This document shows, piece after piece, positions 16,418-25,137 of a DNA stretch of 64,000 nucleotides. A program made the position numbers and the translations under genes. The notes under the pieces are model-generated. The model ran no database searches, was not told where the DNA came from, and saw only the letters and a program-made list of their open reading frames with translations. Within the stretch, counting starts at the first letter, position 1. Each line of letters starts with the position of its first letter. This stretch comes from Acidimicrobiales bacterium (GTDB lineage: Bacteria > Actinomycetota > Acidimicrobiia > Acidimicrobiales > SHLQ01), in NCBI GenBank assembly GCA_020628865.1, contig JAHDEJ010000019.1, positions 24,140 through 88,139 on the forward strand. Direction: 5' to 3'.

Positions 16418-17265
16418 CGCCGCTTTCCGTCGTGATCGCCTCGTACAACGCGGCAGACACGCTGACCCAGCAACTCGATGCACTTCGCAGCCAGCCGTGG
16501 CCGGCCGGGGGCGAGATTCTCGTCGCGGACAACCGGTCGACCGACGACACCGCTGCGCTCGTGGACTCGCTCGCCGACGTTCCCGTGAACATCCGTCGTA
16601 TTGCCGTGAACGATCGAGCCGGCGCTGCACACGCCCGCAACGTCGGCGTGGAGCACGCGGCCCACGAGTCGATCGCGTTCTGCGATGCCGACGACATCGT
16701 GTCCCCCAACTGGGTGGCAGCGATGACCGAGGCACTCGACACCCACCAGTTCGTCGGCGGGCCACTCGAGTACCGGGAAGTCAACGACGCATGGCTGGTC
16801 GGTGCTCGAGGACGCCTTCTGCAACCCGAAGAGCCGGCGATGTTCGAGGGACTCTTCCCGATCGTGAGCTCCTGCAACATGGGCATCCGACGATCCGTGT
16901 TCCGCACGATTGGCGGGTTCGACCATGCCTTCGAACGAGTCGAGGATGCCGAGCTCAGCCACCGCCTCTGGGCGAGCGGCATCCGCGCCCACCACTGCGT
17001 CGATGCGCTCGTTCACTACCGCATGCGGACGACGGAACGAGAGATCTTCGAGCAGAGCCGGAGCTGGGGCCGCCAGTTGCCGCGCCTGCGATCGACTGCC
17101 GGCATCCGATCGACCGATCGACCGATCGACGGACTCAAGCGGTGGGCTTGGTTGGTTGCCGGGCTCCCCCGGCTCACAAACCGCGCCGGGCGTGCCCATT
17201 GGCTTCACGTCGCCGGGACCCGCATCGGTGCAATCGAGGGACGACGGCAGGTGGCCTTGTCATGA
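16414..17265 (+). CDS. Glycosyltransferase family 2 (GT-A), paralogue A
   Basis: This 283-residue GT2 has LSVVIASYNAADTLTQQLDAL at the N-terminus, ILVADNRSTDDTAALV, and AFCDADDIVSPNWV, where the DxD-type motif binds the metal and nucleotide-sugar. GGFDHAFERVEDAELSHRLW gives the ED catalytic-base region. Starts at GTG 16414 inside the upstream stop. The closest relative in the window is the next gene: both share the FCDADD box, a GLFPI segment and the same C-terminal architecture, so they arose by tandem duplication. Confidence 0.9.
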   Translation: MTPLSVVIASYNAADTLTQQLDALRSQPWPAGGEILVADNRSTDDTAALVDSLADVPVNIRRIAVNDRAGAAHARNVGVEHAAHESIAFCDADDIVSPNWVAAMTEALDTHQFVGGPLEYREVNDAWLVGARGRLLQPEEPAMFEGLFPIVSSCNMGIRRSVFRTIGGFDHAFERVEDAELSHRLWASGIRAHHCVDALVHYRMRTTEREIFEQSRSWGRQLPRLRSTAGIRSTDRPIDGLKRWAWLVAGLPRLTNRAGRAHWLHVAGTRIGAIEGRRQVALS

Positions 17266-18122
17266 CCGCCACTCCCGCCTGCTCGATCGTGATGCCCTGC
17301 TACAACGTCAGCGACACGCTCCCCGCCCAGCTGGACCGACTGGTTCCCCAGTTGGATCTTGCGGATGCCGAGCTGATCCTGATCGACAACAACTCCTCAG
17401 ACGAAACGCTCGCCCTCGCCCGGAGCGCCTCGTACGCCAACAACCGGATCGTCGTTGCGACGGCAACCGACGGCCAGGGTGTCGCCTACGCCCGCAACGC
17501 CGGCGTTCAGCTGGCCCGGTCTGACCGATTCCTCTTCTGCGACGCCGACGATCTCGTCAGCGAACAGTGGGTCGAGTCGATGTCGTCCGCGCTCGATGAG
17601 GATCCGGTGGCAACCGGATCGCTCGACGTCGAGACGCTGAACGACGCCGAGCTCGCTGCGAGCCGGGGCCCGGCTCGTCGGCCGATGTTCTACGGCCTGT
17701 TCCCCATCGCCGCCGGCGGAAACATGGCGGTCCGTCGCTCCGCCTGGGACGCGGTCGGCCCGTTGAACGAGGACCTGCCCAGTCTCGAGGACATGGAATG
17801 GTCGCTCCGAGCGTCGCTCGAAGGGATCGACATCGGCTGGAAGCCCGAGGCTGCGATCGCCTATCGCTACCGGACCGATGCCGCTGCGTTGTGGTCACAA
17901 GGGTTCGCCTACGGACGCAGTCGGGCGCCCATCGCCCGGAGGCTCCACGAGGAGACAGGTCAGCGGCCGAGCATGTTCGCCGGGTTCCGGTCCTGGGTGT
18001 GGCTGGCACTCCACCTTCCGTTCGTCGTCCTGCCGTCGAAGCGGCCTTCGATCGCCTGGGTGGCCGGCAACCGGATCGGACAGCTCGCCGGGTCCGTCGA
18101 TGCAAGGTTCCTGGTCCTGTGA
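17262..18122 (+). CDS. Glycosyltransferase family 2 (GT-A), paralogue B
   Basis: This 286-residue inverting GT2 reads CSIVMPCYNVSDTLPAQLDRL, ILIDNNSSDETLAL, LFCDADDLVSEQWV and PLNEDLPSLEDMEWSLRA in order, the nucleotide-binding and catalytic elements of the family. A hydrophobic segment near residue 250 (SWVWLALHLPFVVLP) suggests membrane association. It overlaps both neighbours by four bases. Divergence from paralogue A in the acceptor half suggests they add different or alternately linked residues. Confidence 0.9.
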   Translation: MTATPACSIVMPCYNVSDTLPAQLDRLVPQLDLADAELILIDNNSSDETLALARSASYANNRIVVATATDGQGVAYARNAGVQLARSDRFLFCDADDLVSEQWVESMSSALDEDPVATGSLDVETLNDAELAASRGPARRPMFYGLFPIAAGGNMAVRRSAWDAVGPLNEDLPSLEDMEWSLRASLEGIDIGWKPEAAIAYRYRTDAAALWSQGFAYGRSRAPIARRLHEETGQRPSMFAGFRSWVWLALHLPFVVLPSKRPSIAWVAGNRIGQLAGSVDARFLVL

Positions 18123-19033
18123 GCCGCGCCGTGATCGGTGCGATGTGCACTTTCGACCGGGCCGATGAGCTCCAGAACTCCCTCGACGTGTTGGACGCGC
18201 AGAGCCGCGGGCTCGACGCGCTCGTCATCGTCGACAACGGCAACGATCCGGAGCTGATCGATCTCGTGCGATCGCACCGACTCGCACGACGCATTCCGAT
18301 CGAGCTGCTCCGCCCGGGCAGCAACCTCGGCCCGGCCGGTGGGTACGGCCTCGCCTTCGATCACATCGACACCATCGCGGAAGACGACGACCTGGTCCTG
18401 ATCCTCGACGACGACGATCCTCCCCCGAGCCCGACGATCGTCGAGGAGCTCGTCGACGAGGCCGAACTCGCCTTCGCTTCACCCGACGTGGCCGGCATCG
18501 GGCTTCGCGGCGGCCGGCTCGACCTGCGCCGCGGCATCATCGAGCCTCGGCCGACCGGCCCGATCGAGCAGGAGGATGCCGATCATCTCCACGGTGGTTG
18601 GTTGCCCCTCTATCGGGTCGGAGCACTCCGGGACGCCGACGCGTTCGACCGGAACCTCTTCTGGGGCTTCGACGACCTCGAACTCGGCCGCCGGCTCTCC
18701 CGCGCCGGGTACCGCATTCGTGTGGCCGGCGCCGTCTTCTGCGGTGTCGCTTCGCCGAACCGCCTGCATCGCTCGAAGCTCCTCGCCGAACGGTCGTGGC
18801 GGCACTACTACCGGCACCGCAACCTGCTGCGGGTGCTCCGCCGTGACCGCGCTTGGCGCGCCATCGCCACCACGATCGCCGTCCGGCTCGTCGCCAAACC
18901 GCTCGTCAACCTGCCCCGCTCCCCCCGCCTCGCCCTCTGGCACCTGCGAACCAACGCTGATGCCATCGTCGACGCCTTCACCGAGCACCCCCGTCACCAC
19001 ACCCGCCACAACCCCAGGACGTCCCCGTCATGA
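18119..19033 (+). CDS. Glycosyltransferase family 2 (galactofuranosyl/rhamnosyl-type)
   Basis: This 304-residue GT2 starts from a GTG overlapping the previous stop. Motifs: AVIGAMCTFDRADELQNSLDVL, DALVIVDNGNDPELI, NLGPAGGYGLAFDHI, and DDLVLILDDDDPPPSP with the metal-binding Asp cluster; WGFDDLELGRRLSRAG holds the base region. The NxGxAGG pattern is that of rhamnosyl/galactofuranosyl transferases such as WbbL and GlfT, so a deoxyhexose or furanose donor is possible but unproven. A basic C-terminal segment (RHYYRHRNLLRVLRRDRAW) could dock to the membrane. Confidence 0.85.
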   Translation: MSRAVIGAMCTFDRADELQNSLDVLDAQSRGLDALVIVDNGNDPELIDLVRSHRLARRIPIELLRPGSNLGPAGGYGLAFDHIDTIAEDDDLVLILDDDDPPPSPTIVEELVDEAELAFASPDVAGIGLRGGRLDLRRGIIEPRPTGPIEQEDADHLHGGWLPLYRVGALRDADAFDRNLFWGFDDLELGRRLSRAGYRIRVAGAVFCGVASPNRLHRSKLLAERSWRHYYRHRNLLRVLRRDRAWRAIATTIAVRLVAKPLVNLPRSPRLALWHLRTNADAIVDAFTEHPRHHTRHNPRTSPS

Positions 19034-19947
19034 CTCTTCCCATCCGCCTCATGGAATATCAGCGCTCGTGGAACATCGGCGACGAAATCCAGACGCTGGC
19101 GATCGCCCAGCACCTTCCGCATGTCGCCGGGTTCGTCGACCGTGATGAGCTGTCGGCGTGGACCGGTGACCCGTTTGCCGTCGTGATGCAGGGATGGTTC
19201 ACCAAGGATGAGCGCACCTTCCCTGCAGCTGCGCAGATCTCCCCGGTCTGGCTCGGGTTCCACCTCGGCGATCACGTGCGCCACGTTCTCCATCGCGAAG
19301 AGGTGCGGGCCTCGTTCCGCGAATCGGGCCCGATCGGTTGTCGCGACGGCCGCACAGTCGACCTTCTGACCGCTGCGGGGATCGACGCGTTCGTGTCGGG
19401 TTGCATGACCACCACGTTCCCGAAGCGAACGGAAGATCCGGTCGACGGCGGCCGCATCTACCTCGTCGACACCACCGGCGTGCCGCTGCCGGAGCACCTG
19501 CGTGGACCGGACTCGGTGCGAGTCACCCATCAGGGCTCCGCCTGGTGGTCTCAGGACGCCAAGCGGGTGCTCGCCCGCGATCTGCTCGAGGAGTACCGGC
19601 TCCACGCCCGTCTGGTCGTGACGACCCGGCTGCACTGCGCGCTGCCGTGTGTGGCCATGGGCGTTCCCGTTGTGTTCGTCGGCGACATGGCCGACACGCG
19701 GCTGAGCCCGATTCAGGGGCTCGCCGAGATCATCTCGTTTCCCCATGAGCTCCGCACCGACACCCCTGCGAACCGGGTTCGTCGTCGCAGCCATTGGCTT
19801 CGGGAGATGAAGGATCGTCCGTGGGCCGGTTTCGCGGCCGACATCGAATCGGAGAAGGCGCGCCGGATCCGTATGATCCACGACGGTTTGCGTTCGGTCG
19901 GTGCGCTGGGGACCTCCGCTCCGGCCGCGTCTTCTGTCGCGGTATGA
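19030..19947 (+). CDS. Polysaccharide pyruvyl transferase-family protein
   Basis: This 305-residue protein is of the CsaB/WcaK fold, which transfers pyruvate from PEP to form a ketal on a glycan sugar. Supporting segments are WNIGDEIQTLAIAQHLP at the N-terminus and the family hallmark TTRLHCALPCVAMGVPVVFVG near residue 200. The family also contains members without proven ketalase activity, so substrate and reaction remain inferred. It sits inside the coupled GT operon (ATGA overlaps on both sides), consistent with a modification of the repeat unit; pyruvate ketals are acidic decorations. Confidence 0.8.
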   Translation: MTLPIRLMEYQRSWNIGDEIQTLAIAQHLPHVAGFVDRDELSAWTGDPFAVVMQGWFTKDERTFPAAAQISPVWLGFHLGDHVRHVLHREEVRASFRESGPIGCRDGRTVDLLTAAGIDAFVSGCMTTTFPKRTEDPVDGGRIYLVDTTGVPLPEHLRGPDSVRVTHQGSAWWSQDAKRVLARDLLEEYRLHARLVVTTRLHCALPCVAMGVPVVFVGDMADTRLSPIQGLAEIISFPHELRTDTPANRVRRRSHWLREMKDRPWAGFAADIESEKARRIRMIHDGLRSVGALGTSAPAASSVAV

Positions 19948-20870
19948 GTACGTCGACCGGTCGGCGCCACGTGGTGGTGGCGACCGACGAGAACTTCGCC
20001 ATGCCGACCGCGGTGACGCTCCGATCGCTGTTGCTGAGCTGCGGTGACGGCTGGGCCATCACCGTGCTCCACAACGGCCTGTCGCTGGACGCCATCGACG
20101 GCATCATCGGTGCACTGCCGCCGACCGATCACGAGCTCTCCTGGTTCGATGTGAGCGACTTCGTGCATGGTGCGACGACCCCCTCGCATCTGCCGGATTC
20201 GACGTACTTCCGATTGCAGATGGGAGCCGCACTCGACGCCTCGATCGATCGGGCCCTCTACCTCGATGTGGACATGTTGGTCCGGCACGACCTCTCGCCG
20301 CTCTGGGATGTCGATCTCGCCGGCGCGCCGCTGGCCGCGGTGCAGTCCGTCAACTACCCGTGGGTGGGAACTCGAGGTGCGGTCGACGACTGGCAGGAAC
20401 TCGGCCTCGATCCGCGCGCCCGCTTCTTCAACGCCGGTCTGCTGTTGGTCAATCTTGCGGAGTGGCGTGAGCAGCATGTTGCCGAGCGGGCACTCGACTA
20501 TCTCCGGTCGCCGCACTGCGGCAAGGGTGCCGATCAGGAAGCGTTGAACGTGGCCACCTCAGGTACCTGGCTGCCGCTCGACCCCACGTGGAACCAGCAG
20601 ACGCCGATGCTCGACAACCAGCACGGCGCGCATCTCTTCTTCGACGAATTGGCGATCGAATCGGCCAGATGCGATCCCGCGATCGTGCACTTTCAGACGC
20701 GTCCCAAACCCTGGCATCGCGGATGTGTGCATCCATGGCGCGACGAATGGATCGAGGTGGCTGAGGCCACCACCTTCCGTCCCATCACCGACCTGCGCGA
20801 GCGATCGATGACGGACGAGTGGCGGTGGCGGACCCGGCGCGCCGCCAGTGCCCTCGTGAAGGGTCGCTGA
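19944..20870 (+). CDS. Glycosyltransferase family 8 (GT-A, galactosyltransferase/glycogenin-like)
   Basis: This 308-residue retaining GT8 has HVVVATDENFAMPTAVTLRSLL at residues 9-30, the DxD metal site in ALYLDVDML (D108, D110), FFNAGLLLVNLAEWRE and KGADQEALNV in the middle, and a late IVHFQTRPKPW that supplies the family's conserved HxxG/HF region. LgtC/WaaJ-type relatives transfer glucose or galactose in alpha linkage. It overlaps the pyruvyltransferase-like gene by four bases and ends two bases before the ABC exporter. Confidence 0.9.
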   Translation: MSTSTGRRHVVVATDENFAMPTAVTLRSLLLSCGDGWAITVLHNGLSLDAIDGIIGALPPTDHELSWFDVSDFVHGATTPSHLPDSTYFRLQMGAALDASIDRALYLDVDMLVRHDLSPLWDVDLAGAPLAAVQSVNYPWVGTRGAVDDWQELGLDPRARFFNAGLLLVNLAEWREQHVAERALDYLRSPHCGKGADQEALNVATSGTWLPLDPTWNQQTPMLDNQHGAHLFFDELAIESARCDPAIVHFQTRPKPWHRGCVHPWRDEWIEVAEATTFRPITDLRERSMTDEWRWRTRRAASALVKGR

Positions 20871-20871
20871 C

Positions 20872-22572
20872 ATGACGCCTCGCGGTGTGCTTCGTCCGGA
20901 ACGCCGATCCCTTGCGTGCATCGTCGCGCTCACGTTGCTGGCGACCCTTGCGGAGGCGGGCTTCCTCCTGCTCGTCACCCGGCTCGGCCTTGCGCTCGGG
21001 AACGACGCCGCATCAATCGCGCTGTTCCAGAATCGCACGCTGGCGACCGGCGCAGCGCTCGGCGCAGCCACTGCACTCGCGGTCGTTCGCCTCGGCGGCG
21101 GCCTGGGTGCATCGTGGCTTGCGAGCCGGTCGCTCGCTCGCAGCGCCGTCCGGATGCGTACGACGCTCGCCCATGCGTGGCTCGATTCGGCGTGGGACCA
21201 CAAGAACTCCCTCGCCCGCGGCCGGGTCCTTCAACTGCTGAGCAGCTACACCCAGACCGCGGCAAACGTGGTCACCGCCGCAACCCGTGGTCTCGTCGCC
21301 GTCGTGGCGCTCGCCGCGCTCCTCACCACGGCGCTCATCGTGCAACCGCAGCTTACGCTGGTGGCCTCAGGCGTCGTCGCGGTGTTGGGGCTCGCCATGA
21401 TTCCCCTTCGGCGGCTCGTTCGCCGCCACACGACAGCAGCGGCAGATGCCCAGCTGTCCTACGCCACCACGGTCCAGGAGACCGAATCGTTGGCGATGGA
21501 GATTCAGGTCCTCGGCGTTCGTGACGCCGCCGCCGAACGGGTCGTGGAGCGCGCGGTGGATGCCGCCGGCACGCTTCGAGCCTCGCAATTCGCGCAGACC
21601 GCCGTGACCCCGACCTACCAGTTCATCGCGGCGGTGAGCCTCGTCGTGTTGCTGCTGCTCGGCCAGCGGTCCGGCGTGGACGACGTGGCGACGCTTGGCG
21701 CGGTCCTCCTCCTGTTGCTCCGCTCGTTGTCGTATGCCCAGTCGCTGCAGGTTGCCCGCGCGCAGTTCGTCGGGTCGAAGGTGTACCTCGACGACCTCAA
21801 CAGCCACCTCCAGTCGTTCGAAGCAGCGGCCGCATCCACCGAACACGAGATGCAGATCGGCGCAGCGGACGGCGCGCTCGTCTCGGATGGCCTCACCTTC
21901 CGATACGACGAACACAGGAACGCCCTGCACGACGTGTCGTTCGCACTCCGGCCCGGCGAAATCGTCGGCCTCGTCGGACCCTCCGGTGCGGGCAAGTCCA
22001 CGCTTGTCGAACTGTTGCTCGGCCTCCGGCCGTCGGCGGGCCGGATCCGTCTTGGCCAGCTCGCGTTGGACTCGGTCGACCGGGCCTGGTGGGCCAACCA
22101 CGTCGCCTTCGTGCCGCAGGACCAGGAGCTCCTGACCGGAACGGTCGCAGAGAACGTCCGGTTCCTTCGGCCGAACATCACCGACGCGGATGTCCGCGAT
22201 GCCTGCGCTGCCGCGGCGCTCCTCGATGAGATCGACGCGCTCCCGGATGGTCTGGAAACACACCTCGGCGAACGCGGAAGTCGCCTCTCGGGTGGCCAGC
22301 GGCAACGCCTCTGCATCGCTCGGGCGCTTGCGTCCCGACCCTCCATTCTCGTGCTCGACGAACCGACCAGTGCGCTGGACCACGCGAGCGAGTCGGCGGT
22401 CCTCGAAGCCATCCGCAACCTCCCGGACACCACGGTCGTCATCGTCACCCACCGGCCGGCGGCGCTCGACATATGTGACCGTGTGATGACGCTCGAAGCC
22501 GGACGCGTCATCGACCTCGCCGACCGGCAAAACGGCGAAAATTCAGTCCAACGACCCACGCTCGGGGCCTAA
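20872..22572 (+). CDS. ABC exporter, fused permease and ATPase
   Basis: This 566-residue half-transporter has a membrane domain at 1-310 with about six helices and an ATPase at about 335-555. Walker A is GPSGAGKST (369-377), the Q-loop glutamine is Q416 in VPQDQELL, the signature LSGGQ lies at 472-476, Walker B is ILVLDEP (492-498) and the switch histidine is H527. This is the MsbA/PglK-type layout that flips lipid-linked oligosaccharides or exports peptides. At the end of a GT operon a glycan flippase role like PglK fits; a RiPP exporter role cannot be excluded given the PqqD-HprK gene in the same locus. Confidence 0.9.
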   Translation: MTPRGVLRPERRSLACIVALTLLATLAEAGFLLLVTRLGLALGNDAASIALFQNRTLATGAALGAATALAVVRLGGGLGASWLASRSLARSAVRMRTTLAHAWLDSAWDHKNSLARGRVLQLLSSYTQTAANVVTAATRGLVAVVALAALLTTALIVQPQLTLVASGVVAVLGLAMIPLRRLVRRHTTAAADAQLSYATTVQETESLAMEIQVLGVRDAAAERVVERAVDAAGTLRASQFAQTAVTPTYQFIAAVSLVVLLLLGQRSGVDDVATLGAVLLLLLRSLSYAQSLQVARAQFVGSKVYLDDLNSHLQSFEAAAASTEHEMQIGAADGALVSDGLTFRYDEHRNALHDVSFALRPGEIVGLVGPSGAGKSTLVELLLGLRPSAGRIRLGQLALDSVDRAWWANHVAFVPQDQELLTGTVAENVRFLRPNITDADVRDACAAAALLDEIDALPDGLETHLGERGSRLSGGQRQRLCIARALASRPSILVLDEPTSALDHASESAVLEAIRNLPDTTVVIVTHRPAALDICDRVMTLEAGRVIDLADRQNGENSVQRPTLGA

Positions 22573-22594
22573 CGACCCGGGTGACCCTGCCGAT

Positions 22595-22624
22595 TGTTAC
22601 AGGCGACCGTAACACGGTTGCAAC
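22595..22624. promoter_or_regulatory. Inverted repeat TGTTAC-N8-GTAACA plus GTTGCAAC palindrome
   Basis: In the 88-base gap before the epimerase gene lies a perfect inverted repeat, TGTTAC (22595-22600) and GTAACA (22609-22614), with an 8-base spacer. Two bases further on is the palindrome GTTGCAAC (22617-22624). The symmetry and AT content relative to the surroundings suggest an operator overlapping the promoter of the 22661-25001 operon. Confidence 0.45.
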
Positions 22625-22660
22625 ACTGTAAACGGGCGGTAGTGGAAATGGGTACGCAGA

Positions 22661-23644
22661 ATGCGAGTCTTGATCACCGGGGGCGCCGGCTTCATCGGCG
22701 CAAACCTCACTCGGGAGCTCACGGAGCGCTCGATTGGGGTCTCGATCCTCGATGACCTCTCCACCGGTCGACCGTCGAATCTGCACGGTCTCGACGCCGA
22801 GTTCACGCTCGGCACGATCCTCGACATCGACCAGCTGACCACGCTGGCCGCCGGCGTCGACGCCATCGTGCATCTGGCCGCACGATCCTCGGTGCCCCGG
22901 TCGATCAACGATCCACTGGCCAGCCATCACGCGAACGCCACGGGCACACTCAACGTGTTGGAGGCCGCTCGTCGAGTCGGCGGGCGACACGTGATCATGG
23001 CCTCGAGCTCTTCGGTGTACGGCGCAAACGCCGAGCTCCCGAAGCGGGAGTCCGCCGCCACCCGTCCGATGTCGCCGTACGCCGCGTCCAAGCTTGCCGC
23101 CGAGGCCTACGCACTCGCCTACGGCACGTCGTTCGGACTCCCTACGCTCGCCTTCCGTTTCTTCAACGTGTTCGGCCCGCTGCAGCCGGCCGGCCATGTG
23201 TACGCCGCCGTGATTCCTGCGTTCGTCGACGCCGCACTGCGGGGTCGTCCGATCACCGTGCACGGCGACGGCACCCAGTCCCGCGACTTCACTCATGTCT
23301 CGACGGTGTGTCGAACGATCGCTTCCGCGTTGGAGAATCGGGCGAGCTCACCGGACCCGGTGAACCTTGCGTTCGGATCACGGATCACCCTCAACGAGGT
23401 CCTGTCCATGATCGCCGACCGGGTCAATGAGCCCCTGATCGTCACGAACACGGAGAACCGCGCCGGCGACGTCCCCCATTCGCAGGCCGATCCCTCGCTG
23501 CTGCATAGCCTGTTCGGCGATGTGGAGCCCAAGGCGTTCGCCGAGGGACTCGACGAGACGATTGAGTGGATGCGGTCGGAGATCGCTCAGGAATCGGCGA
23601 CGATCGACCTCTCGAACGGCCCGCAGTCGAAGCAGGCGGCATGA
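22661..23644 (+). CDS. NAD-dependent sugar epimerase/dehydratase (UDP-glucose 4-epimerase-like SDR)
   Basis: This 327-residue extended SDR has the NAD motif GGAGFIGANL (7-16), DDLSTGR for ribose recognition, the SSSSVYG strand, and the catalytic pair Y140/K144 in YAASKLAAEAY. RFFNVFGPLQ and SRDFTHVSTV are typical of GalE/WbpP-type UDP-hexose and UDP-N-acetylhexosamine C4 epimerases. It overlaps the phosphoglycosyl transferase gene by four bases, suggesting that it supplies the first sugar put on the lipid carrier. Confidence 0.88.
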   Translation: MRVLITGGAGFIGANLTRELTERSIGVSILDDLSTGRPSNLHGLDAEFTLGTILDIDQLTTLAAGVDAIVHLAARSSVPRSINDPLASHHANATGTLNVLEAARRVGGRHVIMASSSSVYGANAELPKRESAATRPMSPYAASKLAAEAYALAYGTSFGLPTLAFRFFNVFGPLQPAGHVYAAVIPAFVDAALRGRPITVHGDGTQSRDFTHVSTVCRTIASALENRASSPDPVNLAFGSRITLNEVLSMIADRVNEPLIVTNTENRAGDVPHSQADPSLLHSLFGDVEPKAFAEGLDETIEWMRSEIAQESATIDLSNGPQSKQAA

Positions 23645-24318
23645 CCGCGCGTCGTCGCCTTCGGGCGCTCGACCTCGGGCTGTTGCTCCTGGGAGCTCCG
23701 CTCTGGGTGCCGATCATGGTGCTCTGCGCGTTGGCCGTTGCCGTCGGCTCCGGCCGTCCGATCTTCTTCCGACAGGAACGCGTGGGCCGCGATGGCGTGC
23801 CGTTCCAGGTGTTGAAGTTCCGTTCGATGCGCGTCGCAGACGGCCTGGAGCAGCCGACCGCAGCATCGATCACCGGAGTCGGCGCGCTACTCCGGCGGAC
23901 CTCGCTCGACGAACTGCCGCAGCTGCTCAACGTGCTCCGGGGCGACATGAGCCTCGTCGGACCCCGCCCGATGCTCCCCCGCCAAGTGACCGCACTCTCG
24001 ACAACGCAGGCCGGCCGACACGGCGTCCGTCCCGGACTGACCGGTTTGGCCCAGGTGAGCGGACGCAACTCGATTCCGTGGGCCGAGCGACTCGCACTCG
24101 ATGTCGAGTGGGCGACCACTTCATCGATCCGGGCGTACCTCCGCATCGTCGCAAAGACCTTCGCAGTGATCGCGACGGGCAACGGGGTCGACGGCAACGA
24201 CGCCGATGATCCGTTCGTCCGGCTCGTCTACCTGCAGGACGAGATCGAGGAACCCCTCGCACCCGTCTTCGTGCTCGACACGACACCGTCCCCACGGCGC
24301 GAGCAGGTGGCAGCGTGA
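23641..24318 (+). CDS. Initiating phosphoglycosyl transferase (PglC/WcaJ-type small form)
   Basis: This 225-residue monotopic enzyme transfers a sugar-phosphate to undecaprenyl phosphate, starting repeat-unit assembly. One N-terminal re-entrant hydrophobic segment (about 8-35) precedes [22 protein letters not shown], then [26 protein letters not shown] with the catalytic Asp-Glu pair, and [16 protein letters not shown]. It has the minimal PglC-like length, without the extra helices of WcaJ/WbaP. Partner genes on either side (epimerase and PglD-like acyltransferase) overlap its ends. Confidence 0.93.
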   Translation: MTARRRLRALDLGLLLLGAPLWVPIMVLCALAVAVGSGRPIFFRQERVGRDGVPFQVLKFRSMRVADGLEQPTAASITGVGALLRRTSLDELPQLLNVLRGDMSLVGPRPMLPRQVTALSTTQAGRHGVRPGLTGLAQVSGRNSIPWAERLALDVEWATTSSIRAYLRIVAKTFAVIATGNGVDGNDADDPFVRLVYLQDEIEEPLAPVFVLDTTPSPRREQVAA

Positions 24319-25001
24319 CCAGCTCGATCAGCAGCCGCTGGGACCTGCGAGTCGATGTCGATGCCGACGACCTCACCATCACGCGCGATGTCGTCGTGAT
24401 CGGCGCGGGAGGCCACGGTATGGAGACCGCCGACATCGTTCGAACGGTCGCCGACAGTTCGAGCGCCATCCGTCTTGCCGGCGTCGTCGACGATGGCCAG
24501 CCGGACCGTCAGCTGCTCGCACGACTCGGGTTTCGTTTCCTCGGACGCACCGCCGACGTGTTGGAACGCGACGACATCGAGTTCGTCATCGGCATTGGCG
24601 ACCCGGGCACCCGTGCCCGCCTGGATGCGGCTGCGCCGGAGCGCGCCGCCCAACCGTTGATCCATCCGACGGCCACCGTCGGTTCGTTCACTTCGCTCGG
24701 CCCCGGCGTGGTGCTCGCTCAGGGCGCCGTCGTCACCACGAACGTGCGACTCGGCCGACACTCCCATCTCAACGTCGGGGCCTCGGTGTCGCACGACTGT
24801 GTCGTCGGCGACCACGTGACGATCTGCCCCGGTGTTCGTGTGACCGGTGGTGCAACGATCGGCGACCGAGCGTTCATCGGAACCGCTGCCTCGATCCTGC
24901 CCGGCGTTTCGATCGGGGCTGACGCAGTCATCGGCGCAGGCGCGGTCGTGAACCGCGACGTTCCCGCAGCGTCGACGGTGCGAGGCGTTCCCGCACGCTG
25001 A
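24315..25001 (+). CDS. Sugar O-/N-acyltransferase, PglD/NeuD family (left-handed beta-helix)
   Basis: This 228-residue protein has an N-terminal Rossmann-like nucleotide-sugar domain ([18 protein letters not shown], about residues 28-45) and a C-terminal hexapeptide-repeat helix (from about 115: [22 protein letters not shown] and further repeats) ending [14 protein letters not shown]. The histidine in VSHDCVVGD is placed like the PglD catalytic base. PglD acetylates UDP-4-amino-sugars; NeuD acetylates sialic acid. The neighbouring PglC-like gene and the PglF-like dehydratase at 26882 favour a UDP-4-amino-4,6-dideoxy substrate. Confidence 0.87.
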   Translation: MTSSISSRWDLRVDVDADDLTITRDVVVIGAGGHGMETADIVRTVADSSSAIRLAGVVDDGQPDRQLLARLGFRFLGRTADVLERDDIEFVIGIGDPGTRARLDAAAPERAAQPLIHPTATVGSFTSLGPGVVLAQGAVVTTNVRLGRHSHLNVGASVSHDCVVGDHVTICPGVRVTGGATIGDRAFIGTAASILPGVSIGADAVIGAGAVVNRDVPAASTVRGVPAR

Positions 25002-25099
25002 CCGCCCACGGCGAGTACCTGCAGAGCCACTTTCAGCATCAATCGCCTGATCATGGCCGTGCGACGGTCACCCTGATGGAAGATCGTCATCATTTTTCA

Positions 25100-25112
25100 A
25101 CACTCGGAGTGT
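25100..25112. promoter_or_regulatory. 13-base palindrome ACACTC-G-GAGTGT upstream of the beta-propeller gene
   Basis: A perfect 6+6 palindrome with a one-base centre lies 26 bases before the ATG at 25138, next to a short A/T run (ATTTTTCA). Position and symmetry fit an operator at or just after the transcription start. The whole 136-base gap otherwise shows no gene. Confidence 0.4.
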
Positions 25113-25137
25113 GATTCGCGCCTAGCGTTTGGCTTCG

